A stretch of 64,000 bases of DNA from Microvenator marinus (GTDB taxonomy: Bacteria > Myxococcota_A > Bradymonadia > Bradymonadales > Bradymonadaceae): positions 1,588,001 through 1,652,000 of the forward strand of contig NZ_CP042467.1 in the NCBI RefSeq assembly GCF_007993755.1. Direction: 5' to 3'. The notes under the pieces are model-generated. The model saw only the letters and a list, made by a program, of their open reading frames with translations. It searched no databases and was not told the origin of the DNA. This document shows, piece by piece, positions 44,256 to 52,480 of the stretch; position 1 is the stretch's first letter; every line of letters begins with the position of its first letter. The translations under genes were made by a program, and so were the position numbers.

Positions 44256-45440
44256 CTAAGTCGACGCGGGCTCTGTCCCTGCGGACTTTAAAGTCAGAAG
44301 CGTGATCTCGGAGGGCGCAACTGTTCGATTGGGCGGCCCCCAAAAGCCTGTGCCTCGGCTCACATAGATCAGTGTGTCTAAGTGTTTGCCCAGGCCCGCA
44401 TAGAACTCGTGCACAATCCCAACCACAAAATTCCACGGAAAGAATTGTCCACCGTGAGTATGGCCACTGATCTGCATCTTCCAGCCGGCCTTTGCCGCGT
44501 CATAAACGCTTCCAGGCTGGTGGGCGAGCAGCAGGCTAAAATCGTGTTGAGGCGCGTTGGCAATGGCCTTGAAGGGATCCGTTGAATGCCCAGCTGCCAT
44601 ACGCCCGGTTCTCAAGTCAGTCACACCGCCCACCAACAATCTGCCACCCTGCCGCTCGATCAAAGCGTGAGAGTTGATGAGGGCTCGAACCCCTAACGAC
44701 TCCACATGCTCCACCCATTCTGGACCGTTCCAATAATAGTCGTGGTTACCGGTCACAAAAAACGTTCCATACGTAGACTTGAGTTGCCCAAGAGACGCCA
44801 CCTCGTGACCCATATCGCTAACGCGAGCGTCCACCAAATCGCCCGTGATCGCCACGAGATCCGCGCCGAGCGAGTTCGTGCGCTCGACCACTGCTTCGAG
44901 CCATTTGCCCCGCAGGGTCGGACCAATATGTAAATCAGAAAGCTGCGCGACCCTCAGACCGTCTAGACCTGGCGCAAGCCTGGGCACCAAGACCTCCACC
45001 TCTTTAACATCCGGAACCTTGATCGCGTTGTGCAGCCCTACGCCAGTTGCCACACCGGTGGTCACAAAAGCCCCTAGATTAAAGCTCGATGTCAGAAACG
45101 CCCGTCGATCCTCGTCCACAACCTTGTGAACCCATCGCCTTGCGGCCCACGCACTCAAATCGCGCACCACGAAGAGCACGAACAAGAGCGCCACAAACCC
45201 CATCCCCGTATAAACCACAAAATTGAGCGCATGATACCAAACGCCTTGAGGCATCCCTCGACGTATCATCATCAGAATTGGCGCGAGCACACCGTGCAGC
45301 GCAATCACTCCCCACGCAATGCGCGCTGCGTGCCGAGTTCTCGTCAGAGTTCCAACGAGATGGCGCCCCAGATAGTAGTGCACGGCACCCCAAACGCCGA
45401 TTACCAAGAGTCCACCGAGAATCATTCGAATCAATTCCAT
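44256..45440 (-). CDS. Membrane-anchored metallophosphoesterase
   Basis: A protein of 394 residues. The ATG at 45440 is directly behind a GGAGG, so I prefer it to the longer reading. The N-terminal 130 residues carry four hydrophobic segments. The calcineurin-like domain follows with RVAQLSDLHIGPT, ITGDLVDARVSD, VTGNHDYYWNG and SGHTHGGQFFPWN, which give the D-x-H, GD, GNHD and GHxH metal ligands. Relatives such as YkuE/YaeI act on UDP-diacylglucosamine or other lipids. The 26-base gap to plsC downstream suggests a shared lipid-related transcript. Confidence 0.9.
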   Translation of the reverse strand: MELIRMILGGLLVIGVWGAVHYYLGRHLVGTLTRTRHAARIAWGVIALHGVLAPILMMIRRGMPQGVWYHALNFVVYTGMGFVALLFVLFVVRDLSAWAARRWVHKVVDEDRRAFLTSSFNLGAFVTTGVATGVGLHNAIKVPDVKEVEVLVPRLAPGLDGLRVAQLSDLHIGPTLRGKWLEAVVERTNSLGADLVAITGDLVDARVSDMGHEVASLGQLKSTYGTFFVTGNHDYYWNGPEWVEHVESLGVRALINSHALIERQGGRLLVGGVTDLRTGRMAAGHSTDPFKAIANAPQHDFSLLLAHQPGSVYDAAKAGWKMQISGHTHGGQFFPWNFVVGIVHEFYAGLGKHLDTLIYVSRGTGFWGPPNRTVAPSEITLLTLKSAGTEPAST

Positions 45441-45487
45441 ACAACCTCCAGTCGTCAGATGCGCGTACTCGGGCGGCGTTGCGTAAG

Positions 45488-45516
45488 TTGACGGTTTAGG
45501 CCGCTTGGCGTACGGT
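45488..45516 (+). promoter_or_regulatory. Candidate promoter for the zinc-ribbon/DUF4234 gene
   Basis: TTGACG (45488-45493) and TACGGT (45511-45516) are 17 bases apart on the plus strand. The -35 box matches five of six, the -10 box only three. The start site would be near 45523, about 35 bases before the ATG at 45558. It is placed in the divergent gap with the metallophosphoesterase gene. Confidence 0.3.
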
Positions 45517-45557
45517 TCCGCCACAACATTTTGTTCACCCTTTTGACTGAGGCTACG

Positions 45558-46574
45558 ATGATTAACTGTCCGAATTGTGGTGCTGAAAACGCCGACAACT
45601 CCAACCATTGCGGAAACTGCGGAACCAAGTTGCAGGCCGGAGGTGGAGCCAAAACCATGTTCGGTTTTGCTGCGATTTCACCCGAGGACATGAAGAAAGC
45701 TGCTGAAGAAGCCCGCGCTGCATCTGAAGCAGCGGCGGATAAGCCGAAACTTCAAAGCCCGACTCTTCCTACGCCATCAATTCCAGCACCGTCGTCACTC
45801 GGCGCCAAGCCGGCCGCGACTGAGGGAACGCCGAAATTCAACATCCCTGCTCCGTCTTCGCTAGGCGCCTCTGACGGCTCAGAGGTTCCTACGCAGATGA
45901 CACCGGCTGTGGGCGCAGATGAAGACGACTTCGGCATCGGGGATACCCATACGCCTGAGGAATTGGCGCAGGCGAGCGCACAGCTTGAAAAAGAGCTTGG
46001 GGCGTCACACACCACGCAGCCCGAACCTGCTGTCACTGCTCCCGATCCTGCAGATGCATGGGGGGCACCAGCGTCGACCGCTCCCTCGGATGGTTGGGGA
46101 GCACCAGCTTCGTCCCTTCCTTCCGCAGCACCTGAGCCCGCTCAATCCTCAATGCAACCTTCTGGCGGCTTTGGCGGCGGAGGCGGTGGCGGATTTGGAG
46201 GCGGATTCTCGGGCAATAGTGCTGGCGTTGCAGGAGAGGTACGAAACCCAATCCAAGTTCAGCTCCTCGCGATGTTTACGTGTGGCTTTTACGCGCTCTA
46301 TTTCACGTTCACCGTCATGAACGAGCTAAACGCCGCGTTGGCAGAAGAGAAGTACAATCCAATCAAAGAGTTCGCGCTCACCATGGTCACATGTGGTGCT
46401 TGGGGCATCTACCTCTGGTGGCGAATTGCCCAAGATATCGTGGAAGTTCAGAACCGTTGGGGCGTTCAACCTAAGTTCGATGCCATGATCCTCTTCATTT
46501 TGAACCTCGTCTATATTGGCCCCTGGGCAATCCAAGAGAGCCTTAACAACGCATGGGAAAACGGCCGAGGCTGA
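45558..46574 (+). CDS. Zinc-ribbon and DUF4234 membrane protein
   Basis: A protein of 338 residues. The start is the ATG at 45558 with GAGG upstream. The N-terminus is a zinc ribbon with two CxxC pairs (MINCPNCGAENAD and HCGNCGTKL). Residues about 60-205 are a low-complexity linker rich in Ala, Pro, Ser and Gly with the motif APSSLGA repeated three times, ending in a Gly run GGFGGGGGGGFGGG. The C-terminal 110 residues are a DUF4234-like membrane domain (NPIQVQLLAMFTCGFYALYF, TCGAWGIYLWWR). The role is unknown. The layout suggests a cytoplasmic metal-binding head and a membrane end. Confidence 0.82.
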   Translation: MINCPNCGAENADNSNHCGNCGTKLQAGGGAKTMFGFAAISPEDMKKAAEEARAASEAAADKPKLQSPTLPTPSIPAPSSLGAKPAATEGTPKFNIPAPSSLGASDGSEVPTQMTPAVGADEDDFGIGDTHTPEELAQASAQLEKELGASHTTQPEPAVTAPDPADAWGAPASTAPSDGWGAPASSLPSAAPEPAQSSMQPSGGFGGGGGGGFGGGFSGNSAGVAGEVRNPIQVQLLAMFTCGFYALYFTFTVMNELNAALAEEKYNPIKEFALTMVTCGAWGIYLWWRIAQDIVEVQNRWGVQPKFDAMILFILNLVYIGPWAIQESLNNAWENGRG

Positions 46575-46604
46575 TTCGGCATAGGGCGTTTGCCTTTGAC
46601 CGCC

Positions 46605-48320
46605 ATGGCAGATAAACTGCTGCCGTTGCAATGGACAAGTGGTGGCGCTTTGGGAACTCGAACCCTCCTTTTAATCATAGCATTTTCTGGTCTCGTCGCC
46701 TGCGATAGTGGGACGATGAACATGGAAGAACCACAGACTCCGATGGAGCCTGTGGAGCCCCGTATGCCGGGCTCTTTGAGCGAGTGCACTGATGATTCAG
46801 TGTTCGCGGATCAAGTGCCGATGCGGCTTCTGACGCGTTACGAGTACGACAATACCATTCGAGATCTCTTTGGTATCCAGACCACGATAGCCCGAGATAG
46901 TTTCCCAAAAGAGAACGCTGTTGCCGGATTTGAGAACAACTCGGATTCGCACAAAGTCAACCCGTTAATGATGCGCGAGCTCATGACGGCGGCAGAAACG
47001 TTGGCCCCCGAAGGCCGGCAATTCTTACTCGCAAAAGTCAGCTGCCAATCCAAGGACTCCGCGTGCGGACAAGAAGTGCTCGATCACCTTCTGCCACGCG
47101 CGTTTCGACGTCCGCTTTCTAAAGACGAGCGAGCGATTTTTGATGCGCTCTTCGAAGAACAATTCGCACTGGATGGCTTTGATTCCGCGATCGACCGTGT
47201 CATCGAAGCCACCCTGCTCTCGCCACAATTTCTCTACAGAATAGAGCTCAACGAGAATCGGGCTCCTGGCGACCTCGTTGCCGTAGATGCCTGGGAAATG
47301 GCATCGCGACTCTCATACTTCCTCTGGGGCTCCATGCCCGATGAAGAGCTGCTTCAATCTGCGTTGGACGGAAAACTCAGCGATCCAGAAGAAATTGAGT
47401 CCCAAACGCGACGTATGATCGCGGACCCCAAAGCGAGCGACCTGATCTTCGAATTCTACCGACAATGGCTCGGCCTTGGGGCGCTGGACACCATGGTGAA
47501 GGACGGCGCTCAGTACCCTGAGTGGAACGAGAGTATGAGTGCGGCGTGGAAGGCTAGCTTGCGTGCTTTCATCGACGACGTTCACCAAAATCGGCCGACC
47601 GTGGAAGCACTTTTGACTTCGACCACACTCCACCTCAATGCTGAATTGGCCCCTGTATACGGCATGCAGGCCGACGGAACGGGCATGACCGGCGTAGAGA
47701 TGCCCGACGATCAACGCGCAGGCCTTCTCACACACCCAAGTGTGATGGCGCTCTTGGCCTACCCCTCGCAAAGCTCGCCGATTCACCGCGGGATCTTCGT
47801 GCGTGAACGACTTCTTTGCCAGAAACTGCCTTCGCCGCCGGATAATCTTGAGATCGAGCCACCGGACCCTAACCCCACCGCGACGACGCGAGAAATCTTC
47901 CAGCAGCATTCGGCAGACCCCGCCTGTTCCGCATGCCATCGCCTCATCGACCCGATTGGGCTTGGCTTCGAAAACTACGACTCTTTGGGACGATTTAGGA
48001 CTACGGAACACGGCTTTGAGGTAGACGCCTCGGGCGCACTGACCAACACAGCAGACCGCTCGTTGGAGCAAGAGTTCTACGGCGCCGTTGAGCTTGCGGA
48101 CATCTTGAAAGACGCTGAAGAGGTCAACGATTGTATCGCCGACCATTGGTTTACCTTTGCCAAAGGTCATCCCGAAAAGCAGGCCGATATGTGCTCTGCA
48201 GAAGCGATTCGCGAAGAGTTTAATCGCTCGGGTGGAAATTTTGACGACCTTCTCGTTGCTATTACCACGTCCGACGCATTCCGTTTCCGCACGCTTCAGG
48301 TCCAAGGAGAAACGCCATGA
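46605..48320 (+). CDS. DUF1592-type protein with CxxCH motif
   Basis: A secreted protein of 571 residues. I start at the ATG of 46605; a TTG 15 bases earlier is weaker. The signal region LLLIIAFSGLVAC ends in a lipobox-like VAC. The body has the domain series seen in planctomycete and myxobacterial DUF1587/1592/1588/1585 proteins: LLTRYEYDNTIRDLFGI, LLPRAFRRPLSKDE, then QFLYRIELN and DPACSACHRLIDPIGLGFENYD, in which CSACH is a c-type heme-like CxxCH. It overlaps the next gene by four bases, the usual partner DUF1552. Confidence 0.87.
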   Translation: MADKLLPLQWTSGGALGTRTLLLIIAFSGLVACDSGTMNMEEPQTPMEPVEPRMPGSLSECTDDSVFADQVPMRLLTRYEYDNTIRDLFGIQTTIARDSFPKENAVAGFENNSDSHKVNPLMMRELMTAAETLAPEGRQFLLAKVSCQSKDSACGQEVLDHLLPRAFRRPLSKDERAIFDALFEEQFALDGFDSAIDRVIEATLLSPQFLYRIELNENRAPGDLVAVDAWEMASRLSYFLWGSMPDEELLQSALDGKLSDPEEIESQTRRMIADPKASDLIFEFYRQWLGLGALDTMVKDGAQYPEWNESMSAAWKASLRAFIDDVHQNRPTVEALLTSTTLHLNAELAPVYGMQADGTGMTGVEMPDDQRAGLLTHPSVMALLAYPSQSSPIHRGIFVRERLLCQKLPSPPDNLEIEPPDPNPTATTREIFQQHSADPACSACHRLIDPIGLGFENYDSLGRFRTTEHGFEVDASGALTNTADRSLEQEFYGAVELADILKDAEEVNDCIADHWFTFAKGHPEKQADMCSAEAIREEFNRSGGNFDDLLVAITTSDAFRFRTLQVQGETP

Positions 48321-49696
48321 TTCGTAACCGTGGCCTCACTAGACGCACATTCTTGAGAGGACTTGCCGGCTCAGCTCTGGCTCTGCCGCTCCTCGAAATG
48401 AACCTCGCGCGCAGTGCATTCGCTCAAGATATCATGAGCGCGGATGGGTTCCCGAAGCGCTTCATCTACTTCTTCCATCCGAACGGAACCATCCAAGACT
48501 CTTGGTGGCCGACCGCCGGCGGGTCAACTCGTGAATTCCAGATGTCTCGGATTCTCGAGCCCCTTGAGATGATGAAGCATAAGCTCATCATCCCAAAGGG
48601 AATCGAACTCAAATCGGGGTCGGGCGCAGTAGGCCCAGGCGAGCCTCATCAACGCGGCATGGGCACGCTTCTGAGCGGTTATCCGCTACAAGAAGGAAGC
48701 TTTGTCGGTGGTGATGGCTCGCTCGCCGGTTGGGGTGGCGGAGAGACTCTCGACCAGATACTCGCCGACCATATCGGGGCCCAAACCCCGTTTGGAAGCA
48801 TTCAACTCGGTGTCAGATCCGACACGACGTCGCCCACGGCTGAGGTCCGCACTCGTATCAGCTACCGCGCCGCTGGAGAGCCCTTGCCTCCCATCAACGA
48901 GCCGCGCGTCGTGTTTGACCAACTTTTCTCCGATTTTGCCACGGCTCCCGACGAACTTCAGGAGGTTCGGGCCCGCAGAAAGTCTGTGCTCGACGCGGTG
49001 CGCGACCAATTCTCCACGCTCAACACAAGGGCCGGCTACGCCGACCGATTGCGCCTTGAGCAGCACATGGAGATCATCCGAGATTTGGAGGTTCGCCTGC
49101 AAAGCGAGGGCGTGAGCGGCCAGGCCTGTTACGCGCCCGAGCGCCCCGAAGAGCTCAACGCCGACCACGAAGATACAATGCCGGAGATCTCAGAACTTCA
49201 GATCGACCTGCTTGTGATGGCCATGGCCTGTGACCTGACGCGCGTCGGCTCGATACAGTACTCAAATGCAAAGAACCACATCCGTTTCCCCTGGCTCGAA
49301 AGCTTAGGTGACGGACACCAGCTCTCTCATGCTGGACCGTCCAACACGCGAGCCCACGAAGAGTGGATCGCACGTGATCGGTGGTTCGCGTCGCAGTTCA
49401 ACTATCTCTTGACCAAACTCGACGCCATCCAAGAGGGCGACGGCACCATGTTGGACAACACGGTCATCCTCTGGATCAACGAGCTGAGCCAGGGCAATAC
49501 CCACTCGCAAAATAACATGCCCTTTGTGCTCGCGGGCTCAGGTGGTGGCTTCTTCGACGTGGGTCAGTACATCGATTTCGGAAATGTGTCGCACACCGAC
49601 CTGCTGGTGAATGTGCAACACTGTTTTGGAATTGATTCCGAGGTCTTTGGAGACCCGCGATTCTGCAACGGTCCCCTTGCGGGAATCACGCGCTAG
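48317..49696 (+). CDS. DUF1552 protein with Tat signal
   Basis: A protein of 459 residues with a twin-arginine signal (LTRRTFLRGLAGSALALPLL). It belongs to the DUF1552 family; text such as RFIYFFHPNGTIQDSWWP and ELQIDLLVMAMACDLTRVGSIQYS fits. Its function is unknown. It nearly always travels with a DUF1592 gene; here the ATG overlaps the upstream stop by four bases. The Tat signal suggests folding, perhaps with a cofactor, before export. Confidence 0.87.
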   Translation: MIRNRGLTRRTFLRGLAGSALALPLLEMNLARSAFAQDIMSADGFPKRFIYFFHPNGTIQDSWWPTAGGSTREFQMSRILEPLEMMKHKLIIPKGIELKSGSGAVGPGEPHQRGMGTLLSGYPLQEGSFVGGDGSLAGWGGGETLDQILADHIGAQTPFGSIQLGVRSDTTSPTAEVRTRISYRAAGEPLPPINEPRVVFDQLFSDFATAPDELQEVRARRKSVLDAVRDQFSTLNTRAGYADRLRLEQHMEIIRDLEVRLQSEGVSGQACYAPERPEELNADHEDTMPEISELQIDLLVMAMACDLTRVGSIQYSNAKNHIRFPWLESLGDGHQLSHAGPSNTRAHEEWIARDRWFASQFNYLLTKLDAIQEGDGTMLDNTVILWINELSQGNTHSQNNMPFVLAGSGGGFFDVGQYIDFGNVSHTDLLVNVQHCFGIDSEVFGDPRFCNGPLAGITR

Positions 49697-49723
49697 ACGC
49701 GTTAGTACTCATCTCTTTTATTC

Positions 49724-49778
49724 TACACTCAATTCGTGTAAGAACTCGCCGTGCGCAATCCCGAAATTGTTGAGTGTA
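49724..49778. repeat. Nine-base inverted repeat in the gap after DUF1552
   Basis: TACACTCAA (49724-49732) and TTGAGTGTA (49770-49778) are perfect complements with a 37-base spacer, in the 152-base gap between the DUF1552 gene and the next gene. No T-tract follows. It could be a looped regulatory site or a leader structure of the downstream gene. Confidence 0.6.
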
Positions 49779-49848
49779 AAAGTCTCGGTTTGGGATGGTT
49801 TGGAGGCTCGCGCACCGTGGTTTTTTTGGATGAGAAAGGGAGTAGCTT

Positions 49849-50556
49849 GTGGCGCACATCGACAACGAACATGATCTGGCACCTATCGTGCCACTCGATG
49901 TCATCAGGATGGAGCGGATGCTGGAAAAGCGGATCATCGAGGATTTGAATGTCGATGATTTTGAAGGCTTTATCTCAGTAAAACTCAGGTCTGTAACGGG
50001 CGAAGAGCTCTCTCCAGACGACCTTGAAATGGGCGAGGACGATGTTCAAGAGATTCTTGGAACTATTGCAGAAGCGTTGAGCGCGAGCATGTCCTCGGAT
50101 GCTGAGCTACCCCAGATTGCAGAATGCGATTTTGTGGTCGCCCGCATGCGCTGCCATAAGTGTAAACATGTCTCGAAAGAAGACATCAGTACTCAATGTG
50201 AGACCTTTTTTCGTCACGAACCTGATGGTTCTTGGCTCAAAGTTGGGGATTGGGTCGGAACCCCAAGCCTCGAAGAGCGGCTCGACTATTACACCACCAG
50301 GTGCCCTGACGATGAGGTGATCCACATTCTCGAGGGGTGGGAATGCCCGAGATGTACTCACGTCAATTGGGCCGAGATCGTGGTTGAATCGGAACGAATT
50401 AAGAGTATCTGGTCGGTGGCTCTCAACAAGGAGAGCCTTGAGCGCGCGCATTTGATTTCTTCGGAATGTGTCGAGATCGCGAGCCAAATCGCACAGACGC
50501 CACCGTGGCAGCTCACTCCCGAAGACGTCCTCGACATCCTCAAAAACAACCTCTGA
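49849..50556 (+). CDS. Uncharacterised protein with two CxxC pairs
   Basis: A protein of 235 residues, function unknown. It starts with GTG at 49849 behind GGGAG. Two zinc-ribbon-like CxxC pairs are visible (RMRCHKCKHVSKED and GWECPRCTHVNWAE), 70 residues apart, so they may bind one zinc or two separate sites. The rest is acidic. It overlaps the next gene by one base (TGATG), which suggests it is translated together with the PanE-like and TrmN6-like proteins. Confidence 0.75.
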   Translation: MAHIDNEHDLAPIVPLDVIRMERMLEKRIIEDLNVDDFEGFISVKLRSVTGEELSPDDLEMGEDDVQEILGTIAEALSASMSSDAELPQIAECDFVVARMRCHKCKHVSKEDISTQCETFFRHEPDGSWLKVGDWVGTPSLEERLDYYTTRCPDDEVIHILEGWECPRCTHVNWAEIVVESERIKSIWSVALNKESLERAHLISSECVEIASQIAQTPPWQLTPEDVLDILKNNL

Positions 50557-51635
50557 TGCTTAAGGTTCAACACCCCAAAGTGCTGGTGATCGGTGCAGGG
50601 GCCGTCGGACAGGTCTACGGATACCACATGACTCGCGGTGGAGCCGAGGTCAGTGTCCTCGTTAAGCCCAAATATCGAGACGAGGCACTCGGGGGCTGGT
50701 CACTCAAGCAGCACCGCCTCTTTGGCATGTCCCAGAAGAGTTACCGTTGGGTGCCGCATCAGGTCTTCACATCGCTACGGGAAGCCAAGGGCATCTGGCA
50801 TCAGGTATGGCTGGCCGTTCCTTCTCCAGCACTATCCGAGCCGTGGATTCAGGACCTCCAACATTGTGTGGGTGATGCTACGGTGGTGCTTTTGACCCCG
50901 GGAATCAACGACTTTCAGATTCTGGCCGAGCACTATCCGGCCAACAAAATCGTCTCGGGGATGATCTCGATGGTAAGCTACGCAGCCCCCCTACCCGGTC
51001 AAAATCTGGACAAGTGTACGGCATATTTCTTTCCGCCCTTCTCCCCTTCTCCCTTTCAAGGGCCGTCAGAAAGAGCAACCTCGGCAGCGGAGTTCTTACA
51101 ACGGGGCGGCTGTCCTGCTTCGGTGGTCAAAGACGCACGCATCCAAGGCGCCTTGGCATCGTCGATCATGATGCCCATGATTGTAGGGCTCGAGCAGGAG
51201 GGCTGGGAGCTCAAGCGCTTCTTAAATTCGGCAACTTTTGACCTCTCTTTAGCGGCTGCAACACAGGCGCTGGCCATCGTGAAACGAGAGTTTGCGCTAC
51301 AATCCACCAAAATCGAGCGCCTCATCAATCCAAAGCTCCTGAAATTCGGCCTGAGTATGGCGCCGGTCTTTGCACCGTTTCCTCTTGAGCCCTACCTTCA
51401 GGTTCATTTCACAAAGGTTCGAAGCCAAACCGACCAGATGATGCAGCGCTACATCATGCTCAGCGAAAGGCACGACTTGCCCGCGGCGAAGATTACGTCG
51501 CTCTATGCTCAGTGGCGCCGAGGCGAAGTTGCTGCGTCTCTTTCTCAGTCGTTTCCAGCCATCACGTCCGCCGACTCTTCGTTGGCGATTGGGGTTGTGA
51601 GTGCGGTAGGCCTTGATGAAGAGACAGAGCCGTGA
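50556..51635 (+). CDS. Ketopantoate reductase-like (PanE/ApbA) protein
   Basis: A protein of 359 residues, counted from the ATG at 50556, which shares one base with the stop of the upstream gene. A longer reading within that gene is unlikely. The Rossmann motif KVLVIGAGAVGQVYGYHM fits 2-dehydropantoate 2-reductase and relatives. The rest is more divergent, with PAAKITSLY near the end. It may be a general NADPH-dependent reductase and not the pantothenate enzyme. It is followed by the methyltransferase gene with a four-base overlap. Confidence 0.75.
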   Translation: MLKVQHPKVLVIGAGAVGQVYGYHMTRGGAEVSVLVKPKYRDEALGGWSLKQHRLFGMSQKSYRWVPHQVFTSLREAKGIWHQVWLAVPSPALSEPWIQDLQHCVGDATVVLLTPGINDFQILAEHYPANKIVSGMISMVSYAAPLPGQNLDKCTAYFFPPFSPSPFQGPSERATSAAEFLQRGGCPASVVKDARIQGALASSIMMPMIVGLEQEGWELKRFLNSATFDLSLAAATQALAIVKREFALQSTKIERLINPKLLKFGLSMAPVFAPFPLEPYLQVHFTKVRSQTDQMMQRYIMLSERHDLPAAKITSLYAQWRRGEVAASLSQSFPAITSADSSLAIGVVSAVGLDEETEP

Positions 51636-52480
51636 AACGCCCAGCGATTTGCAACACAAATCCAGTCTTTAGAGGGTGGACAAAGCCAGGCCCTATCCCA
51701 GAGGTCCCGGAAGTCGTTGAGCTTCTAGAGGACGAGACCATCGACGCGCTCTGTGGCCATTTTCGTATTTTCCAACTTCGAGACGGCCATCGATTTTCGG
51801 CCGACGATATCTTGGTGGCCTGGTATGGGACATCCTGTGCCCCGAGTGTAAGAAACGTTCTCGATCTAGGAAGTGGGATCGGCACCGTTGCTATGACGGC
51901 GGCCTGGAGGCTACCACACGCGCGTTTTACCACGATTGAAGCTCAGACTCGGTCTATCGAACTCGCGCGCCGCTCTGTGGCCTATAACGGCCTTGAAGGT
52001 CGATTTGATTTGAGGTGCGGCGATTTCAGAGACCCCGAAGTCTTGCCCGCTGAAGAGACCTTTGACTTGATTCTCGGAAGCCCGCCGTACTGGCCAGCTA
52101 CAGATGGCGTGGTCTCTGAACACCCGCAAAAAGCAGCGTGTCGGTTCGAGATGCGAGGAGATATCGCTGACTATGCACGAGTGGCGCACAGTCATTTGAA
52201 TCCAGGCGGGCTCTTCGCCTGTGTTTTTCCAAGCGATCAACGCCAACGAGCGCTAGAGGCCGCTCACTCGGCAGATTTCCATCCCGTCAGATACAAACCC
52301 GTCTTCTTCGACGAGCGAAAGCCGCCAAGAATCGATCTTTGGGCGATGCATCGAAAAGAAGATTTGCCGGGTGATTTTCCACCACCGTGGGAAGAAGAGC
52401 CGATCATCATTCGCGCTGCTGACGGGAGCATTCACCCCATGTACAGCGCGCTTAAGCTGAGTTTCGGCTTTCCTCCCTAA
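51632..52480 (+). CDS. TrmN6-like SAM-dependent methyltransferase
   Basis: A methyltransferase of 282 residues starting with GTG at 51632, overlapping the upstream stop by four bases. It has the SAM motif VLDLGSGIGTVAMTAAW and the catalytic LILGSPPYW, where N of the usual NPPY is replaced by S. The family includes tRNA1(Val) adenine37 N6-methyltransferase. The N-terminus LLEDETIDALCGHFRIFQLRDGHRFSADDIL is typical of YfiC/TrmN6 proteins (HRFsxDsxLL). The last 29 bases overlap the convergent radical SAM gene. Confidence 0.82.
   Translation: MKRPAICNTNPVFRGWTKPGPIPEVPEVVELLEDETIDALCGHFRIFQLRDGHRFSADDILVAWYGTSCAPSVRNVLDLGSGIGTVAMTAAWRLPHARFTTIEAQTRSIELARRSVAYNGLEGRFDLRCGDFRDPEVLPAEETFDLILGSPPYWPATDGVVSEHPQKAACRFEMRGDIADYARVAHSHLNPGGLFACVFPSDQRQRALEAAHSADFHPVRYKPVFFDERKPPRIDLWAMHRKEDLPGDFPPPWEEEPIIIRAADGSIHPMYSALKLSFGFPP

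Noticed and set aside
47313-48305. Minus-strand reading of 330 codons inside the DUF1592 gene
   Set aside because: Antisense shadow; the plus frame has known domain motifs and a coupled partner.
49751-49948. Plus-strand reading of 65 codons in the gap after DUF1552
   Set aside because: Starts with GTG without a ribosome site, overlaps the supported gene at 49849, and the second half has no protein-like pattern.
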